DNA of 64,000 bases from Bacillota bacterium (lineage in GTDB: Bacteria > Bacillota > UBA4882 > UBA8346): NCBI GenBank assembly GCA_012735315.1, contig JAAYHS010000192.1, forward strand, positions 1 through 64,000, read 5' to 3'. The translations under genes and the position numbers were made by a program. Numbering within the stretch: position 1 is the stretch's first letter; each line of letters opens with the position of its first letter. Under the pieces are notes generated by a model that worked only from the letters and a program-made list of their open reading frames with translations, had not been told where the DNA came from and did not search any database. This document shows, piece after piece, positions 1 to 8,602 of this stretch.

Positions 1-34
1 AGTGGCTTTCAAATTCACGTCTTGAGCGACCTTT

Positions 35-79
35 CCTCTCTATTGACACGACTTTCAAAATTACTTCGTGATAGAGAGG
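35..79. repeat. Inverted repeat at left edge of window
   Basis: CCTCTCTAT (35-43) and ATAGAGAGG (71-79) are perfect complements, with a further ACG/CGT pair inside. No T-run follows on either strand, so it is not an obvious terminator. It lies beyond the 3' end of nfnB and what flanks it to the left is outside the window. Confidence 0.5.
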
Positions 80-97
80 CAAGGTGAGTCAATTTTT

Positions 98-121
98 AAG
101 GCGGCCCATCAGGACCGCCTT
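98..121 (-). terminator. Hairpin downstream of nfnB
   Basis: AAGGCGG (98-104) pairs with CCGCCTT (115-121), with CC/GG continuing inside. It sits about 30 bases past the nfnB stop. There is no U-tract after the stem in the direction of nfnB transcription, so it may only protect the 3' end or be a weak terminator. Confidence 0.35.
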
Positions 122-151
122 AGTCTTATCGAATTGATTGTCGACTAGCCG

Positions 152-1543
152 TCAACCGGCAGCCAACTTTTTTTGCTTACAATATTCCACCATCTGCTTG
201 GCCGCTTTCTTGCCCGCGCCCATGGCCGCGATCACCGTAGCCGCGCCGGTGACGATGTCGCCGCCCGCGTACACACCGGGCAGGCTGGTCGCCAAGGTCT
301 CCGGATCGGTCTCGATGTAACCCCACTTATTCAACTTCAGACCGGGGGTTGTCCGTAGCAAAATCGGGTTTGGACCCTGGCCGATGGCGACGATTACATT
401 GTCCACCGGGAATTGAAATTCCGAATCCGGGATCGGGATCGGTCGCCGGCGGCCGCTGGCGTCGGGTTCGCCCAGTTCCATCCGGATGCACTCGAGCGCC
501 GCCACCTCGCCCTGATCGTTTCCGATGATCCGGGTCGGGTTATGCAACAATTTAAAGATAATTCCTTCCTCTTCGGCGTTTTCGATCTCTTCATGCCGGG
601 CTGGGAGTTCTGCCCGGGAACGCCGGTAAACGATATAAACCTCCTTGGCTCCAAGCCGTAGAGAGGTCCGGGCCGCATCCATGGCCACGTTGCCGCCGCC
701 GATCACCGCCACCCGTTCGCCGATCCGCACCGGGGTGTCGTATTCCGGAAAACGGTAGGCTTTCATCAAGTTGACCCGGGTTAAAAACTCATTGGCCGAA
801 TAAACCCCGTTCAGGTTTTCGCCGGGAATATTCAGGAAATAGGGGAGTCCAGCCCCGGTCCCGATGAAGACCGTATCGTAACCTTGCTCCACTAACTCTT
901 GGACGGTAACGGTTTGTCCCACCAGGACGCTGGTCTTGATCTCCACGCCCAGTTTTTTAATATAATCCACCTCGCGGGTCACGATGTCTTTCGGGAGACG
1001 GAACTGGGGTATCCCGTATTGGAGCACTCCGCCGGGTTCATGCAATGACTCGAAAATAGTCACGTCAAAGCCTTGCAACGCCAAATCGGCGGCGCAGGTC
1101 AGACCGGCCGGTCCGGCGCCGATAATCGCCGCTTTACAATTTATTTTTTTAATCGGAGGAATGGGTTTTTCAGGCGCAGCCGCCTCCCGGTCGGCGGCGA
1201 AGCGTTCCAAAGCACCGATGGCGACCGGTTCGCCTTTTTTCCCCAGGATGCAGTGTTTCTCGCACTGGTTCTCTTGCGGGCAGACCCGGCCGCAGACCGC
1301 CGGCAGGCTGTTTTTCTCCTTAATTTTGGCCGCCGCGCCTAAAAAATCTTTCTCCTTGATTTTCATGATGAATCCGGGAATATCGATCTCCACCGGACAA
1401 CCCTGCACACAGAGCGGCTTTTTACAATTCAGACAGCGGGAAGCCTCCGCCAAGGCTTGTTCTTCGGTATAACCGAGAGCGACTTCATCAAAATTTTTGC
1501 TTCTGACCTTCGGATCTTGTTTGGGAATTATTTGGCGTGGCAT
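152..1543 (-). CDS. nfnB: NADH-dependent reduced ferredoxin:NADP+ oxidoreductase, large subunit (NfnB; GltD-like)
   Basis: Cytoplasmic flavin/iron-sulfur subunit of the glutamate-synthase small-subunit family. N-terminal cysteine clusters (CLNCKKPLC and CGRVCPQENQCEKHC, residues about 35-100) bind two [4Fe-4S] centres; IIGAGPAG is the FAD-binding dinucleotide fold and VIGGGNVAMD the NADPH one. Because the upstream neighbour is the SudB/NfnA-type subunit, I call this NfnB rather than glutamate synthase; no large GltB-type subunit is present. In-frame ATGs occur at 1549 and 1543; the latter is chosen because GGAGGG sits 6 bases before it, giving 463 residues, usual for the family. The start lies inside the end of nfnA, so the two are translationally coupled. 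Annotation pipelines often name this gltA. Confidence 0.85.
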   Translation of the reverse strand: MPRQIIPKQDPKVRSKNFDEVALGYTEEQALAEASRCLNCKKPLCVQGCPVEIDIPGFIMKIKEKDFLGAAAKIKEKNSLPAVCGRVCPQENQCEKHCILGKKGEPVAIGALERFAADREAAAPEKPIPPIKKINCKAAIIGAGPAGLTCAADLALQGFDVTIFESLHEPGGVLQYGIPQFRLPKDIVTREVDYIKKLGVEIKTSVLVGQTVTVQELVEQGYDTVFIGTGAGLPYFLNIPGENLNGVYSANEFLTRVNLMKAYRFPEYDTPVRIGERVAVIGGGNVAMDAARTSLRLGAKEVYIVYRRSRAELPARHEEIENAEEEGIIFKLLHNPTRIIGNDQGEVAALECIRMELGEPDASGRRRPIPIPDSEFQFPVDNVIVAIGQGPNPILLRTTPGLKLNKWGYIETDPETLATSLPGVYAGGDIVTGAATVIAAMGAGKKAAKQMVEYCKQKKLAAG

Positions 1544-2379
1544 CGGCATCCCTCCGTTCCATGTTGATGTTGATGGTAAGCTTGTTGTTCCTGGTCCCGG
1601 TAGTAGCGCTGCCGCTGGCGAAGCTCGGCGAAATCGACTTTCAAGCCGTCGAAGGCGGGACCGTCGACGCAACAGAATTTGCTCTCGCCGTCCACCGTAA
1701 CCCGGCAACCGCCGCACATTCCGGTGCCGTCAACCATGACCGCGTTCAAACTAACCACGGTTTTAACGTTCCGTTCCTTGGTCAACTTAACGCAGGCTTC
1801 CATCATCGGCACCGGCCCGATGGCGATAACTTCATCGACCTTTTCCCGGTCGAGGATCTGGCGCAAAGGCTCGGTAACCAAACCTTTAATGCCGTAACTG
1901 CCGTCGTCGGTGGCTACGATTAACTCCCCGACCGCTTTTAGTTCATCCATTAAAATCAGTAAATCCTTGCGTTGCGCTCCCAGAATGATGATCACCTTAT
2001 TGCCGGCTTCGGCCAGAGCCTTGACTTTCGGATATAAGGGGGCGGCGCCCAAACCTCCGGCCACGCCGACCACGGTACCGATTTTCTCAATGGGGTAAGG
2101 AGTTCCCAGCGGCCCCAAGACATCCGCAAATGAATCCCCCGGTTCCATCCGGTTGATCAAAGCCGTGCTCTTGCCGACTTCTTGAATAATCAGGGTGATC
2201 GTTCCCTGGTTCCGATCGAAATCGGCGATAGTGAGGGGAATCCGTTCCGCCCGGTCGTTTAACCGCACCACCACGAAATGGCCCGGTTGGGCTTTGGCGG
2301 CTATAGCCGGAGCCTCAATCACCAATTTCACGATCTTTGGAGCCAAGACCGCCTTGGCTAAGACTTTCAAATTCATCAC
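1528..2379 (-). CDS. nfnA: Ferredoxin-NADP+ reductase-like subunit (NfnA; FAD/NAD, 2Fe-2S)
   Basis: Small subunit of the Nfn/Sud oxidoreductase, related to dihydroorotate dehydrogenase electron-transfer subunits. RIPLTIAD (near residue 45) is the flavin-binding RxxxT/S motif, GVAGGLGAAP the NAD-binding loop, and the C-terminal MCGGCRVTV...FCCVDGP cysteines ligate a [2Fe-2S] cluster. Known NfnAB enzymes couple NADH and reduced ferredoxin to NADP+ reduction by electron bifurcation, which suits an anaerobe. The gene is first in the pair and overlaps nfnB by 16 bases. Two adjacent ATGs (2379, 2376) follow GAGGTG with almost no spacer; the second may be used. Length 283 matches the family. Confidence 0.85.
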   Translation of the reverse strand: MMNLKVLAKAVLAPKIVKLVIEAPAIAAKAQPGHFVVVRLNDRAERIPLTIADFDRNQGTITLIIQEVGKSTALINRMEPGDSFADVLGPLGTPYPIEKIGTVVGVAGGLGAAPLYPKVKALAEAGNKVIIILGAQRKDLLILMDELKAVGELIVATDDGSYGIKGLVTEPLRQILDREKVDEVIAIGPVPMMEACVKLTKERNVKTVVSLNAVMVDGTGMCGGCRVTVDGESKFCCVDGPAFDGLKVDFAELRQRQRYYRDQEQQAYHQHQHGTEGCRCHAK

Positions 2380-2492
2380 CTCAAAAAAATGATCAGGGAT
2401 GCTCCCCCGTCCAATTTGTTAATACTTCACAATTAATCATAATACCTTAAATGAATAAAAAACTCAAGCCGGGTATCGCCCAAAAAAACAAA

Positions 2493-2516
2493 AGAGGGCG
2501 TCCCCTCTCTTTTTTT
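2493..2516 (-). terminator. Rho-independent terminator (bidirectional)
   Basis: AGAGGG (2493-2498), loop CGTC, CCCTCT (2503-2508). Runs of T on one strand and A on the other flank the stem, so it can work both ways. It lies just past the 3' end of the ferredoxin gene on the minus strand. Confidence 0.7.
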
Positions 2517-2568
2517 AACCCCGATTAATATCGCGCCGCCGCTTTGAGATTGAACGCCGGGCCATCCC

Positions 2569-2868
2569 TTAATTCCGGGGGATGACGAATTGTTCCGACC
2601 GGCCGTCGGCATAAGTCAACTCCCATTCGATGCGATCGGGAAACATTTTCGGTTTTAAAGACGCCCCCAAATCGGCCAGACAAAAAGGAAGCCTGGTCTC
2701 GAGCGCGCCCTGGGGGCAGCTTTTAATACAAGCCATGCAATCCCAACAATCCGCTTGATTCCTAATCGAGCTCTTGCCGTTTTCATCGAGTTTCAACAAA
2801 TCTCCGGGGCAAATTTCAACACAGCCGCCACACCCGGAGCATTTTTCCGAATTAAATTTTAAACCCAT
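2569..2868 (-). CDS. Two-cluster [4Fe-4S] ferredoxin-like protein
   Basis: Ninety-nine residues with two CxxCxxCxxxC motifs: CSGCGGCVEICP at about residues 10-21 and CWDCMACIKSCP at about 42-53, so it should carry two [4Fe-4S] clusters. The C-terminal 40 residues (containing a short beta-rich WELTYADGRS stretch) resemble the tail seen in adenylylsulfate-reductase beta-subunit-like ferredoxins, but no catalytic APS reductase subunit is nearby, so the partner is unknown. It is transcribed in the same direction as nfnAB but ends in its own terminator, hence a separate unit. Start ATG at 2868 is preceded by GGGG in the leader. A role as electron carrier is inferred only. Confidence 0.75.
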   Translation of the reverse strand: MGLKFNSEKCSGCGGCVEICPGDLLKLDENGKSSIRNQADCWDCMACIKSCPQGALETRLPFCLADLGASLKPKMFPDRIEWELTYADGRSEQFVIPRN

Positions 2869-3012
2869 TTCAGTCCCCCTGTTTTAAGTTTTTTGCCTTA
2901 TTTTAGAAGATCGTTGATTGAAAACTTAAAGATAGCGATGGATCCTCTTCAGAGGCACTTAATATTCTATGTCTAACCCGGCGTTTCAGGTGCCGGACCC
3001 GAAAAAGGGCAT

Positions 3013-3036
3013 CAAAATAGCCCGGTTTCCCGGGCT
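3013..3036 (-). terminator. Terminator-like hairpin
   Basis: AGCCCGG (3019-3025) pairs with CCGGGCT (3030-3036). Read on the minus strand the stem is followed by ATTTTG. It lies about 30 bases past the stop of the four-helix membrane protein gene. Confidence 0.5.
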
Positions 3037-3065
3037 GCTTTCAATTATTATTATTTATTTTAGAT

Positions 3066-3482
3066 TCAGCCGCCGGATTCGCTGTTGTTGGTAAAGGTGA
3101 TGATGAAGAAGGCCAAAATCGAAGCCAAAACGACGGCCGCGTGAGGGAGCAAATGATAGACGGCGTTGATCCCTTCGCCCCGGAAGTAACTGTCCATTTT
3201 GGCGATGGTTGTAAACAAGGTATAATACATTCCGAGGATGCCGCCGCAAAAAATCGCCAATCCAACCAGCAGGGGAGACCGCGGTCTGCAGAAAACAAAA
3301 ACTAGGGCCAGCGCAGCGACAAACGCCGCTCCGAACGAAATTAACCAATAATAATTTCCGGGCAAATTCATGGTGGAAACCATTCTGGCGCCAAAGCCTT
3401 CAAAAATGGTGTTTAACAGGGAAAAAACAAAGTAAAAGCCGAGCAAAGCAAGGATAAAATTGAGCCAACTGTTACGATCCAT
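3066..3482 (-). CDS. Four-TM hypothetical membrane protein
   Basis: I do not recognise the family. The 138 residues contain four clear hydrophobic segments: about 8-28, 45-65, 70-92 and 112-132, with short polar loops and a conspicuous loop around KMDSYFRGEG before the last helix. Start ATG at 3482 follows a good ribosome binding site (AAAGGAGGAACCCGTA on the minus strand). It stands alone, with a hairpin after it and the ferredoxin gene further downstream. Nothing in the sequence indicates a substrate or partner. Confidence 0.75.
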   Translation of the reverse strand: MDRNSWLNFILALLGFYFVFSLLNTIFEGFGARMVSTMNLPGNYYWLISFGAAFVAALALVFVFCRPRSPLLVGLAIFCGGILGMYYTLFTTIAKMDSYFRGEGINAVYHLLPHAAVVLASILAFFIITFTNNSESGG

Positions 3483-3502
3483 TACGGGTTCCTCCTTTTA
3501 GT

Positions 3503-3658
3503 CTATTTCCGTCGCATTAATTTTTTAGGATGCGCGCGGTTTGGCTCGGGATACTTACCTAAACCATAATCCGATGACGCATCCTTTCCCGGCGCTGATT
3601 CAAATGTTAAAGTCACTTTAGAAAAATTGCCACCGGATCGCTTGAACAATTTTTCCAT
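3503..3658 (-). CDS. Possible small basic protein
   Basis: An open frame of 51 codons from ATG 3658, ending in a Lys/Arg-rich tail (HPKKLMRRK). It lies just upstream of the membrane-protein gene on the same strand, about 20 bases away. No convincing ribosome binding site is visible at this ATG or at an earlier in-frame ATG (3694). Reported because of its position and protein-like composition; it may be a chance frame. Confidence 0.25.
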   Translation of the reverse strand: MEKLFKRSGGNFSKVTLTFESAPGKDASSDYGLGKYPEPNRAHPKKLMRRK

Positions 3659-3694
3659 GTTAAAAATTAGACATGATCCGTAAATTTCCTGCAT

Positions 3695-4153
3695 TCCGGG
3701 AACTTGATTTTTAATTTTATGCAGGATTATTCCCTCATCTTGGATGCCGGCGATAATCTCAAACTCTAGGAATGCATTTTAAGTTTTATTCCGGACAAAC
3801 GCCGAACTTCCGTTATTTTAATATGCCTCTTTTCGGAAAATATGACATTTTTATTTGACCGCGGTCCTCTTTGATTGAGCGGCTTCCGCGCGGCGGCCTG
3901 AGGCGGTATGAAATGAACGACACCGGTTTTCAAACCACCCCTTTTCGCGCTGCTGCGGCTGAATCATTATTGGCCGCGGCGATGCGGAAACGCCGGGGGA
4001 ATCCTTCTTTGACCGGCCCCGTCAATAGCGGCCGAGGGAAGCTGCCAACGGCTTATTACCGGTAAAAGTGAAAACCGCATATTATGTAGTATCCAGCGAC
4101 AACCATATAAGTTTGGATTTAAACTATTTGGTATCAGGAAGAGGATGGTCAAA
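3695..4153. other. Gene-poor stretch
   Basis: No gene is supported here. An open frame on the plus strand (3871-4065) lacks a ribosome binding site and recognisable content. The region separates minus-strand genes on the left from plus-strand genes on the right, so it presumably holds divergent promoters, but I cannot pick a convincing one. Confidence 0.4.
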
Positions 4154-4357
4154 ATGGGATATTATCAAAGCAACGCCGCAAGAAAGGCGGAAATAGCCTC
4201 GCAGCGGTTGGAACAACTGGATTTAATCCGCCGGCTCTCATGCAAGGCGTTTCCCAGAGCCGATCGTTCAAATATTAAACTGATGTTATTCATTCTGGGG
4301 CTCTTGGCGGACGACGATACCGGCGAGGAAGTATTTAAGATAATGCGCCGTTTTTGA
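4154..4357 (+). CDS. Small hypothetical protein
   Basis: Sixty-seven residues, helical and charged in the first half, with a hydrophobic patch (LMLFILGLL, about residues 47-55) in the second. In-frame ATGs occur at 4145 and 4154; the second is preferred because GAGG lies about 9 bases before it, while it directly abuts the first. It precedes the anchored helical protein gene at 4444 by 86 bases on the same strand. No family recognised. Confidence 0.45.
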   Translation: MGYYQSNAARKAEIASQRLEQLDLIRRLSCKAFPRADRSNIKLMLFILGLLADDDTGEEVFKIMRRF

Positions 4358-4443
4358 TAAAGGAATTTTTTCCTTGATCGCGAAATAAACATCAACGATA
4401 ATCACTCGCGTCTCCGTTTCAATTTAAACTGAAGGAGAACAAA

Positions 4444-5436
4444 ATGAATCATCAAAAAATCAAACCGGTTTTAGAAGGGCTTTTTGTAACCATACTAATC
4501 TTGGCCGGTTTAGGGTACTGGTTTTATCCCTATTATCTTTCCAAAACGATCAACCCCGTTGCCCCCCAAATACAGCCGGTAAAAGAACCTACCCAGCCTT
4601 TAAGCCTTGCCGAGTACCAAGATTATTTAAATTCGCTTGACCGTTCGCAACCGGCGGCGGTGGCAGGCGGGATCAGGGTCCTGGAACGGAGCATCCCCCA
4701 TTACTCCGGCAAAGATGCGGATTTGGCGTTTTTAGCTTTTAACACTTTTTATATCGAAGCCCAAAATCATTGTAATGAAACTTTTTGGAGAAATGAGGCT
4801 TTGATCGCTAAAATCCGTTCCGCCACCCAAGGGATGACCGCCGACCAAATTCACGAGTATTTGAATCAACCCTCCGCCCTCCAAAAGGATCCCGAGATTA
4901 AGGAGTTTGCGCGGCAAATAAGTTCTGGCGGTTTTGTTTTAAAATCACGAGCGGGTAATTTTTATCTCGTCGAAAATCCCGACTTCTTTTACAATAAGTT
5001 TTCAAAGTATTTATCCGAATCCCTCCGGGAGTTTTTAGATTTACGCCGCCGGGAGACGGCCGAAGGTTTTACGGCGAATGGAGATTTGCTGATTTCCTTT
5101 AAAAAAATCGGGGAACGCATCATCAACTGGGAAGTATATTTGGACAAATATCCGGATTCACCCTTAAAAGAGCTGGCCGATTATCATCGTCAGCTCTACC
5201 TGGGCGTCTTCCTCTTCGGGATGGAGGACTCCCGGACCTTTGAGCGTAAACGTTTAAAACCCGAGCTCAAAGCGGTTTATGAGGATTTTAGCGAGCGGTT
5301 TTCCGCCACGAAAAGCGGCGATTTAATCGGCCGCTATTATGAGGTTTTACGGGCCAACGATTATCAATACACGAAAGAGGTGGCGGATTTTCTGGAGACC
5401 AACCAGGTTCAAATCTATCCCGGTCTTCAATTATAG
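4444..5436 (+). CDS. Membrane-anchored helical hypothetical protein
   Basis: Unrecognised 330-residue protein. Residues about 10-32 form a single N-terminal hydrophobic segment followed by a Pro-rich linker (PVKEPTQP), typical of a signal anchor with the rest exported. The exported part is almost all helical, with spaced Leu/Tyr/Asp patterns that resemble TPR-type or solenoid repeats, but no repeat can be defined by eye. Start ATG 4444 follows GAAGGAGAACAAA, a strong site. The next gene encodes a LysM/GH18 protein on the same strand 93 bases on, so a link to the cell envelope or spore coat is possible but only inferred. Confidence 0.75.
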   Translation: MNHQKIKPVLEGLFVTILILAGLGYWFYPYYLSKTINPVAPQIQPVKEPTQPLSLAEYQDYLNSLDRSQPAAVAGGIRVLERSIPHYSGKDADLAFLAFNTFYIEAQNHCNETFWRNEALIAKIRSATQGMTADQIHEYLNQPSALQKDPEIKEFARQISSGGFVLKSRAGNFYLVENPDFFYNKFSKYLSESLREFLDLRRRETAEGFTANGDLLISFKKIGERIINWEVYLDKYPDSPLKELADYHRQLYLGVFLFGMEDSRTFERKRLKPELKAVYEDFSERFSATKSGDLIGRYYEVLRANDYQYTKEVADFLETNQVQIYPGLQL

Positions 5437-5529
5437 AGTCGAAGTTTTAATTTTTAAATTGAAACGAGCGTAACTTAGCGGGACTAAATCACATAAGATG
5501 GATTGTATTAACCTAAGGAAGTGATCGGT

Positions 5530-6987
5530 TTGGAAATCTATGTGATCCGTCCCGGAGATACCCTTTATGCAATCGCCGTCCGTTTCGGCGTCCCTCTTTC
5601 CGAAATTATTAATATCAACCGGTTCCCCAATCCCGATCAATTGGCGTCGGGTCAGGCGATCTTGATTCCCACCGCCGCGGTGGAGCCGCTTCGCTATACC
5701 ATAGCGCCGGGCGACACCCTGTTCCAACTGGCGCAGGTATTCAATACCACCGTAGCGGCAATAGCCGCGGCCAATCAAATCCCGGATCCGAACCGGATTC
5801 AAGTGGGCGCCGAGTTGATTATTCCCGGATGGTCTCAGACCAGTTATGTTGTGCGTTCCGGCGACACTTTGTTTCAAATCGCGAACCGTTTCGGGGTTTC
5901 ACTGGACCTGCTGATTCGCGTCAACCGGATTACCGACCCGTCCAGGATTTTTCCGGGCCAAATTTTAAACATTCCCCAAGCCCGGCCTCAGGTAACCAAA
6001 AGAACTATTGAGACAATGGGTTACTTTCAGTTCACCAATTTGGCGGGGCTGGCCCGTTCTTTGGAGACGATCGGGTCGTTCATTACCTACGGAGGATTGT
6101 TTCAGTTTCCGGTTTCCGCCGGCGGAGAAATCGCCGCGCCGGGCAATACCCGCCAAGCGGCGGCTATTTTGAGGGAGTTTAACGTCCGACCGTTGCTGGT
6201 GCTTACCAATTGGGGCCCGACCGGGTTCGAACTCGATCTGGCGCGGGCGATAATCGGTAATCCGGCGGTAAAGACGCGCGTGATTGAAAATATGCTGCGT
6301 TTATTGGAAGATTATGGGTTTGCTGGAGTCAACGTCGACTTTGAGAACATGTATCCGGAAGACCGGCAACTCTATACCGATTTTATCAGGGATTTGCGGG
6401 ACGCGCTCCGGCCTCGCGGTTTCCTGATTTCACTGGCGGCGCCTCCCAAGGCGGCCGATTTTCCGAACGCCCCCTGGGTGGGAACTTTTGATTATCGAGC
6501 TTTAGGCGAATTGGCCGATTTCATTTTCCTGATGACCTATGAGTGGGGCTGGATCGGAGGCCCGCCGATGGCCATCGCTCCCATCGACCAAGTCCGGCGC
6601 GCGCTTGATTATGCGGTGACTCAAATTCCGAGTGCCAAGATTTTGCAGGGGGTTCCCTTTTACGGCTATAACTGGGAGCTTCCGGATACTCCGGAAAATG
6701 TGGCGGTTCCCGTAAATCTGGTGGAGGTTTACTCTTTGGCTTACCGTTACGGCGCTACGATTAACTATGATCAGACGGCGCAGGCGCCTTGGTTTCGGTA
6801 TGTCGATGCAGCGGGCGTCGGCCATGAAGTTTGGTTTGAGGACTCCCGTTCGGTCGAGGTCAAATACGATACCGCCGCAGAGTATAATCTCCGAGGAGTC
6901 GGTTGGTGGAGCTATGTTAATGAGCCCTATGGCTTCCCGCAAAACTGGCTGATTATGGATGAGAAATTTTACGTTAGCAAGGGATAG
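5530..6987 (+). CDS. LysM/GH18 spore-lytic glycosidase (YaaH/SleL-like)
   Basis: Three LysM domains lie in tandem at about residues 1-45, 52-98 and 101-147 (repeated R/APGDTL and IPG signatures), followed by a glycosyl hydrolase 18 domain from about residue 155. GVNVDFENM carries the GH18 acid motif (DxE). Proteins with this layout bind peptidoglycan and cleave cortex or coat-associated glycan in spores, so this supports an endospore former. No signal peptide is present, as for YaaH, which acts from within the mother cell. Start: TTG 5530 is preferred over GTG 5521 because AAGGAAG is 8 bases before it and the protein then starts right at the first LysM. It converges on the ABC operon. Confidence 0.85.
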   Translation: MEIYVIRPGDTLYAIAVRFGVPLSEIININRFPNPDQLASGQAILIPTAAVEPLRYTIAPGDTLFQLAQVFNTTVAAIAAANQIPDPNRIQVGAELIIPGWSQTSYVVRSGDTLFQIANRFGVSLDLLIRVNRITDPSRIFPGQILNIPQARPQVTKRTIETMGYFQFTNLAGLARSLETIGSFITYGGLFQFPVSAGGEIAAPGNTRQAAAILREFNVRPLLVLTNWGPTGFELDLARAIIGNPAVKTRVIENMLRLLEDYGFAGVNVDFENMYPEDRQLYTDFIRDLRDALRPRGFLISLAAPPKAADFPNAPWVGTFDYRALGELADFIFLMTYEWGWIGGPPMAIAPIDQVRRALDYAVTQIPSAKILQGVPFYGYNWELPDTPENVAVPVNLVEVYSLAYRYGATINYDQTAQAPWFRYVDAAGVGHEVWFEDSRSVEVKYDTAAEYNLRGVGWWSYVNEPYGFPQNWLIMDEKFYVSKG

Positions 6988-7026
6988 AACAGACAAAAAA
7001 CCGTCCTTTTCAGCGGCGTTTTTTTA

Positions 7027-7794
7027 TCATCCGTACGTATCCGAAAACCGTTGCAGAAAGGCTTTGGTCCGTTCATTGGCGGGATTGCCGAAGATCTTTT
7101 CCGGAGTGCCGGATTCGACGATTCGGCCGTTATCCATAAAGATGACCCGGTCGGCGACATCGCGGGCAAAAGCCATTTCATGGGTAACCACCATCATCGT
7201 CATATGTTCGGCGGCCAGATCGCGGATGACCTTTAAAACCTCACCGGTTAGTTCCGGGTCCAGGGCGGAGGTGGGTTCATCGAAAAAGAGCACCTCCGGT
7301 TTCATCGCCAGAGCCCTGGCAATTGCCACCCGTTGGCTTTGCCCGCCGGAAAGCTGATAAGGGTAAGCATCGACTTTATCTTCCAATCCAACCTTTTTCA
7401 ATAATTGCAACGCATTGGCCTTGGCGGTCTCATAGGGGATTCCGGCCACATGGACCTGGGCTTCGGTGATATTTTGGAGTACTGAAAAATGGGGGAACAG
7501 GTTAAAGTTTTGAAAGACCATCCCCAATTTCAACCGGATTATCCGCAGCGTTTGCTCCGGCGCGTAACAAGGTTTGCCGGTGGCTGAATCTACCATGGTA
7601 TCCCCGGCGACGATTATTTTGCCCCAGTTGATTTTCTCCAGCAGAGTCAGGCAACGTAACAAGGTGCTTTTTCCGGAACCGGAAGGGCCGATGAGGGCGA
7701 TAACCTCGCCTTTGTTGATTTCCAGCGAGACATCGTCCAAGATAACTTCGCGGTCAAATATTTTCCGGAGGTTTTCAACTCTTAAAATTTCCAT
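7027..7794 (-). CDS. Polar amino-acid ABC transporter, ATP-binding protein
   Basis: ATPase of the GlnQ/HisP type that powers amino-acid import. GPSGSGKST is Walker A (about residue 35), LSGGQSQR the ABC signature, [12 protein letters not shown] Walker B, and the switch His is in VVTHEMAFA. The start is ATG 7794, with GGAG about 8 bases before; a GTG at 7803 is in frame but overlaps that site. Length 255 is slightly longer than the usual 240, owing to an insertion after the Walker A half (residues about 65-75). It is the last gene of a three-gene operon with permease and binding protein. Confidence 0.9.
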   Translation of the reverse strand: MEILRVENLRKIFDREVILDDVSLEINKGEVIALIGPSGSGKSTLLRCLTLLEKINWGKIIVAGDTMVDSATGKPCYAPEQTLRIIRLKLGMVFQNFNLFPHFSVLQNITEAQVHVAGIPYETAKANALQLLKKVGLEDKVDAYPYQLSGGQSQRVAIARALAMKPEVLFFDEPTSALDPELTGEVLKVIRDLAAEHMTMMVVTHEMAFARDVADRVIFMDNGRIVESGTPEKIFGNPANERTKAFLQRFSDTYG

Positions 7795-7807
7795 TAACGC
7801 CACTCCA

Positions 7808-8470
7808 TTACTGATAATAACTCAATTTTTGCTCGGATAAATGGAAAACCTTGGTCACCAACCAGTTCATCATCAGGTAGAAAAGTCCGGCGATAAAGAT
7901 GGGAGTGGTGGAAAAGACCCGCGACGATTCATTTTTGGCGACCCTGAACAATTCGGAAATGCCGAGGACTTGAACCAGGGCGGTGTCCTTAACCAAGGTG
8001 ATCACCTCATTGCTGACCGGCGGGAGAATTCGCTTGATCACTTGCGGGAGGATGATTCGCATAAAGGTCTGGGATTTGGTAAATCCCAAAACCGCCGCCG
8101 CTTCATATTGCCCCCGCGGGATGGACTCGATGCCGCCCCGGTAAATTTCAGCGAAATAGGCCGCGTAATTTAGGGAAAAGGCGATAACCGCCGCCACGAA
8201 ACGATCCAGATTTATCCGGTAACCTTCCGGCAGCATAAAGGAGGGAGCGAAATAAACGAAAATAATTTGCAGTAATAAGGGCGTGCCCCGCATAACCAAG
8301 ATATAGAGTTTAAAGGGGCCCCTGATCCACGGTTTGGGAGACATTCTTCCCAAAGCCACCGCCAGACCCAGCGGGAGGGAAAAAATCAGAGTATAGAAAA
8401 AAAGTTGCGCCGAAGTCAGGGCGCCGCGAGAAAGAAGACTGAGCAGCTTGACCAGGCCCGTCCATTCCAT
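7808..8470 (-). CDS. Polar amino-acid ABC transporter, permease
   Basis: Inner-membrane permease of the HisMQ/GlnP family with about five hydrophobic helices. The EAA loop that docks the ATPase is visible as [21 protein letters not shown] near residues 130-150. A single permease gene is present, so a homodimer is expected. The start ATG 8470 is chosen because AAGGAG lies 8 bases upstream; the GTG at 8479 falls in the spacer. It is followed after 13 bases by the ATPase gene. Confidence 0.9.
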   Translation of the reverse strand: MEWTGLVKLLSLLSRGALTSAQLFFYTLIFSLPLGLAVALGRMSPKPWIRGPFKLYILVMRGTPLLLQIIFVYFAPSFMLPEGYRINLDRFVAAVIAFSLNYAAYFAEIYRGGIESIPRGQYEAAAVLGFTKSQTFMRIILPQVIKRILPPVSNEVITLVKDTALVQVLGISELFRVAKNESSRVFSTTPIFIAGLFYLMMNWLVTKVFHLSEQKLSYYQ

Positions 8471-8555
8471 GATTGGCACTCCTTATCCTTTTAATTGCTT
8501 TTATATTTTTTAATGCGTCCCCGGCGGACCGGGTTGAGCGACTACTCAAAAGAAC

Positions 8556-8578
8556 AGGCCGGCGTGAGGCGCCAGCCT
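8556..8578 (-). promoter_or_regulatory. Intercistronic hairpin between binding-protein and permease genes
   Basis: AGGCCGGCG (8556-8564) and CGCCAGCCT (8570-8578) form a 9-bp stem with one G-U pair and a 5-base loop; on the minus strand it is followed by GTTCTTTTGAG. Such hairpins after the binding-protein gene commonly reduce read-through or stabilise the upstream mRNA so that binding protein exceeds membrane parts. Confidence 0.55.
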
Positions 8579-8602
8579 GATTCGATATTCGGAACTCCCG
8601 GT

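Noticed and set aside
152-1543. Glutamate synthase small subunit
   Set aside because: The sequence is of that family, but the neighbour is an NfnA/SudB-type subunit and no large glutamate synthase gene is present, so NfnB is the better call.
1549-1717. 58-codon N-terminal extension of nfnB
   Set aside because: It is Arg-rich, overlaps nfnA in another frame and lies upstream of a good ribosome binding site for ATG 1543.
3871-4065. Open frame of 64 codons
   Set aside because: No ribosome binding site, no family resemblance and composition typical of GC-rich intergenic DNA.
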